A program made the position numbers and the translations under genes. A DNA stretch of 7,689 bases from contig JAIRUU010000007.1 of assembly GCA_031254225.1 (NCBI GenBank), positions 1-7,689 on the forward strand, in the 5' to 3' direction. The stretch is from Candidatus Elusimicrobium euhamitermitis. Its GTDB lineage: Bacteria; Elusimicrobiota; Elusimicrobia; Elusimicrobiales; Elusimicrobiaceae. Below are positions 6,227 through 7,689 of this stretch, in pieces. Under the pieces are notes generated by a model that searched no databases, was not told the origin of the DNA, and saw only the letters and a program-made list of their open reading frames with translations. Each line of letters begins with the position of its first letter. The first letter of the stretch is position 1.

Positions 6227-6814
6227 TTAAACTGCCGTTTTTATTATTAAAAATCTGGGTTTATTTTCGTCAGGCAGAAAATATTTTTCCGCCGTAAAAC
6301 CGTCAACTTCCGCGCTCTGGAACGCAATTAGTCTGCCTGCCGGCTTAACGTAACTCAGCACTATCGGCAACACGTCTTCAAATTTGCCCATAGCGCGTTC
6401 AAGCGCGTAATCATATTTTTCGTGTTCGCCCGCGCGCGCGCGTTCATTTAAGATACTAACATTTTTAAGCCCCAGTTTAAGCGCTGTCCAGCGCAGAAAA
6501 GCGCAGCGTTTTTCAAGGCTTTCAATTAAAATAATTTTTATCCAGGGCAGCGCGACGGCAATTGTTATGCCTATATAACCCGCGCCCGCGCCGATATCCG
6601 CGGCGGTTTTGTCCTCCGCGCCGAGTTTTTTGATAAGCCGCGCGGCGGCAAGACCGTCGGCTATATGCCTGTTCCAGATTTCTTGTTTATCTGAAACGCT
6701 TGTTAAATTCATGTCGTCTTTTTTCTGCCAAATTAAATCAACGTAAGCGCCCAGCGTTTGCAGCTGCGCGGGCGTCAGGCTTAAATCTTTAAAAAACTCA
6801 TTTATTTTTTTCAT
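6227..6814 (-). CDS. rsmG: RsmG, 16S rRNA (guanine-527-N7)-methyltransferase
   Basis: RsmG (GidB) is a cytoplasmic SAM-dependent enzyme that methylates N7 of G527 in 16S rRNA; loss of it in other bacteria gives low-level streptomycin resistance. The protein has 195 residues from the ATG at 6814, close to family size. Seen: MNLTSVSDKQEIWNRHIADGL (35-55, matching the family pattern NLT...RHI.DSL), the SAM loop DIGAGAGYIGI (73-83; usually DIGSGAGFPGI) and an acidic residue after strand two (IESLEKR, 97-103). YDYALERAMG (134-143) corresponds to the family's catalytic-side SRA region, here ERA. A TTG at 6829 in frame has no ribosome site, so the ATG is preferred. It overlaps the mnmG end by 17 bases, the classic gid pairing. 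Confidence 0.93.
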   Translation of the reverse strand: MKKINEFFKDLSLTPAQLQTLGAYVDLIWQKKDDMNLTSVSDKQEIWNRHIADGLAAARLIKKLGAEDKTAADIGAGAGYIGITIAVALPWIKIILIESLEKRCAFLRWTALKLGLKNVSILNERARAGEHEKYDYALERAMGKFEDVLPIVLSYVKPAGRLIAFQSAEVDGFTAEKYFLPDENKPRFLIIKTAV

Positions 6815-7689
6815 TTCTGAACCGTTCAATGTGTATCATTAAAAGATTAATATCCGCCGGAGTCACGCCCGGAATGCGGCCCGCGGCGCCAAGAGTTTTA
6901 GGCTTGATTTTTTTGAGTTTTTGCGCGCTTTCTATTAAAATTCCTTTTACTTCCGACGGGTCAAAGCCTTCCGGTATTACGATATTGTCAGCCAAAGCCA
7001 GTTTTTGCGCGTCTTTTTTAAAACGGTCATAGTAGGCGGAATAAAGTTTGTCAACGGCGGCGGTTTTACGCGCGTTTTCAATGCGCCAGGGCGTCATGTC
7101 GCCGTAATCGCCGCCTGGGTTTTTTACGGCGGCCTTATATTTTTCAAAATTTTCTTTATAACTTTCCGGCACGCTGCCGAGCGCGACGCCGATGTCGGTC
7201 AGACGTAAATCCGCGTTATCCGTCCGCAGCATTATGCGATATTCCGCGCGGGAAGTGAACATTCTGTAAGGCTCGTTAACGCCTTTTGTAACAAGGTCGT
7301 CTATCATAACGCCGGCGTAAGCAGTATCCCGCCGCAAAACAAAAGGCTCTTTATTTTTTATTTTAAGCGCGGCGTTAAGGCCCGCGATAAGGCCCTGCGC
7401 GCCGGCTTCTTCGTAACCGGTCGTTCCGTTAATCTGGCCGGCGTGGAACAGATTCGGGATTTTTTTTGTTTCCAGCGCGGCGGAAAGTTCAAGCGGGTCA
7501 ACAAAATCATATTCAATAGCGTAACCCGGCCGGGTGAGAGACGCTTTTTCAAGACCGGGCACGGACAGCAAAAGTTCCCGCTGCACGTCTTCTGGCATGC
7601 TTGTGGAAAATCCTTGTATATAATATTCCTGCGTATTAAAACCTTCCGGCTCCAAAAATATAGGGTGGGACTGCGCGCCGGCGAACTTT
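6798..7689 (-). CDS. mnmG: MnmG, tRNA wobble-uridine modification enzyme (partial, C-terminal part)
   Basis: MnmG (GidA) is an FAD-dependent partner of MnmE; together they install the carboxymethylaminomethyl group on wobble uridine 34 of certain tRNAs. The visible 296 residues are the C-terminal part (about 620 is usual); the N-terminal FAD region lies beyond the right edge. The frame is open to the edge, and HPIFLEPEGF near the edge matches the family, so the in-frame TTG at 7655 is not the start. Seen: QGFSTSMP, GQINGTTGYEEAGAQGLIAG (visible residues about 84-103), GVMIDDLVTKGVNEPYRMFTSRAEYR and DNADLRLTDIG (about 126-167), and the C-terminal AAGRIPGVTPADI (268-280). The segment between DLRLTDIG and the C-terminal helical domain is clearly shorter than in E. 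coli MnmG, and the LLRRPE and KYEGYI motifs are not recognisable. The stop overlaps rsmG by 17 bases. Confidence 0.95.
   Translation of the reverse strand, partial: KFAGAQSHPIFLEPEGFNTQEYYIQGFSTSMPEDVQRELLLSVPGLEKASLTRPGYAIEYDFVDPLELSAALETKKIPNLFHAGQINGTTGYEEAGAQGLIAGLNAALKIKNKEPFVLRRDTAYAGVMIDDLVTKGVNEPYRMFTSRAEYRIMLRTDNADLRLTDIGVALGSVPESYKENFEKYKAAVKNPGGDYGDMTPWRIENARKTAAVDKLYSAYYDRFKKDAQKLALADNIVIPEGFDPSEVKGILIESAQKLKKIKPKTLGAAGRIPGVTPADINLLMIHIERFRNEKNK

Noticed and set aside
6815..6829. TTG start for rsmG at 6829
   Set aside because: There is no ribosome binding site before it, and the ATG at 6814 gives a normal N-terminus.

Overview
The window is a tightly packed run of cell-wall, cell-division and rRNA/tRNA-modification genes, all read on the minus strand. 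In transcription order (right to left) they are: the C-terminal part of mnmG (6798-7689, cut by the window edge), rsmG (6227-6814), a membrane-anchored zinc metallopeptidase (5105-6223), rsmH (4234-5118), an ftsL-type gene (3977-4237), ftsI (2302-3987), a 269-base spacer with palindromes and a small reading frame (2033-2301), murF (689-2032), and the first 229 codons of mraY (1-688, cut by the window edge). No rRNA, tRNA, CRISPR array, insertion sequence or transposase was found.

From rsmH to mraY this is the classic division and cell wall (dcw) cluster. RsmH methylates 16S rRNA. FtsL and FtsI belong to the septal synthesis machinery. MurF completes the UDP-MurNAc-pentapeptide in the cytoplasm, and MraY moves it onto the lipid carrier as lipid I. 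The mnmG-rsmG pair, often found near the chromosome origin, runs directly into this cluster through the metallopeptidase. Junctions are overlaps of 17, 14, 4 and 11 bases, a 3-base gap, or direct abutment (murF stop next to mraY start), so one long co-transcribed and translationally coupled operon is likely. No convincing promoter or terminator is visible.

The one break in this packing is the spacer between ftsI and murF, where murE sits in the canonical order. MurE is absent there. The spacer holds a long imperfect inverted repeat, a perfect 21-base palindrome just upstream of the murF ribosome binding site, and a 41-codon minus-strand frame. That frame continues past one TGA to a TAA overlapping the murF start. 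This is the most interesting part of the window.

The organism is a bacterium with moderate GC, many AAA/TTT and GCG/GGC codons, and mostly weak Shine-Dalgarno sites. The gene content and style are compatible with a deep-branching Gram-negative phylum such as Elusimicrobiota, but this is a low-confidence guess from overall impression. The genes themselves are conserved housekeeping genes. No clearly novel multi-gene system was recognised.
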